Assembly: GCA_017745135.1 (NCBI GenBank)
Contig: JAGIAB010000051.1
Span: 1 to 12,780, forward strand
Direction of reading: 5' to 3'
Length of the DNA stretch: 12,780 nucleotides
Source: Flavisolibacter sp.
Lineage (GTDB): Bacteria > Bacteroidota > Bacteroidia > Chitinophagales > Chitinophagaceae
In this document: positions 12,693 through 12,780 of the stretch, piece by piece
How the letters are laid out: every line of letters starts with the position of its first letter
How positions within the stretch are numbered: the stretch's first letter is position 1
Notes under the pieces: generated by a model
Told to the model about the DNA's origin: nothing
Seen by the model: only the letters and a program-made list of their open reading frames with translations
The model's database searches: none
Program-made: the position numbers and the translations under genes

Positions 12693-12780
12693 TTATTTTG
12701 CCGTTACTTTTTTCAGTATAACTTTTTCTGATTGCCTTTCTGTTTGCAGTTCGCGAACAGCAAACAAGGGAGTATCTTCC
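12693..12780 (-). CDS. Partial CDS at right edge, C-terminal 28 residues
   Basis: On the minus strand a frame enters from the right edge and ends at a TAA at 12693-12695, three bases before the ParA-like start. The visible tail is charged and helical-looking (REL, then KVILKKVTAK). The tight spacing with the ParA-like gene and the open frame argue that it is a real upstream gene of the same operon. Nothing can be said about its family. Confidence 0.5.
   Translation of the reverse strand, partial: EDTPLFAVRELQTERQSEKVILKKVTAK

Overview
The window looks like an accessory region of a Bacteroidota chromosome or large plasmid, most likely an integrated or conjugative element from the Chitinophagaceae/Sphingobacteriales side of the phylum. 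The reasons are: AT-rich DNA; weak or absent Shine-Dalgarno sites; one good Bacteroidota-type promoter box (TAnnTTTG); and a typical mobile-element gene set (short RadC-like JAB protein, ParA-like ATPase, SRAP/YedK protein and a PRTRC cassette). There is no rRNA, tRNA, insertion sequence or CRISPR array. The taxonomic call is inference.

Left arm (1-3213), all on the minus strand. The 3' part of a papain-like cysteine peptidase-fold protein runs off the left edge, preceded by a 63-aa gene with a promoter. Next to it is a second minus-strand unit: a small, probably frameshifted gene, two unknown small genes and an SRAP (HMCES/YedK-type) DNA-protein crosslink protein, packed with 1-13 base overlaps or 1 base gaps. 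The SRAP protein ends in a sequence resembling a beta-clamp-binding motif.

Centre (3253-7040), plus strand. A structured non-coding block (nested perfect inverted repeats able to form a three-way junction) precedes the PRTRC operon: PRTRC E, PRTRC C (ubiquitin-like, ending in Gly), an unlisted 58-aa gene, PRTRC F, PRTRC B (E2-like, with a candidate catalytic Cys) and the PRTRC ThiF (E1-like). The genes overlap or nearly touch. The E1-like, E2-like and ubiquitin-like set suggests a bacterial protein-conjugation pathway. PRTRC A (JAB peptidase), PRTRC D (actin-like) and the ParB-related member are not in the window. The operon ends in a 49-base, about 90% GC island and a long composite hairpin with a T tract.

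Right arm (7076-12780). A secreted, possibly outer-membrane protein of unknown function is on the minus strand. An intergenic region of 333 bases holds a strong leftward-facing terminator hairpin and a long imperfect hairpin. A plus-strand group follows: a short RadC-like JAB protein and two unknown proteins. Then comes a 169-base non-coding segment whose long helices, including U.G pairs that only fit plus-strand RNA, make it the best candidate for an undescribed structured RNA. It precedes a CxxC/CxxC protein and a 71-aa acidic protein. A 14-bp bidirectional terminator separates these from a minus-strand group: a partial gene at the right edge, a ParA/MinD-like ATPase and a small protein with one membrane anchor.

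The most notable points are the reduced ubiquitin-like PRTRC cassette with its extra small gene, and at least three non-coding blocks of strong secondary structure placed in front of operons.
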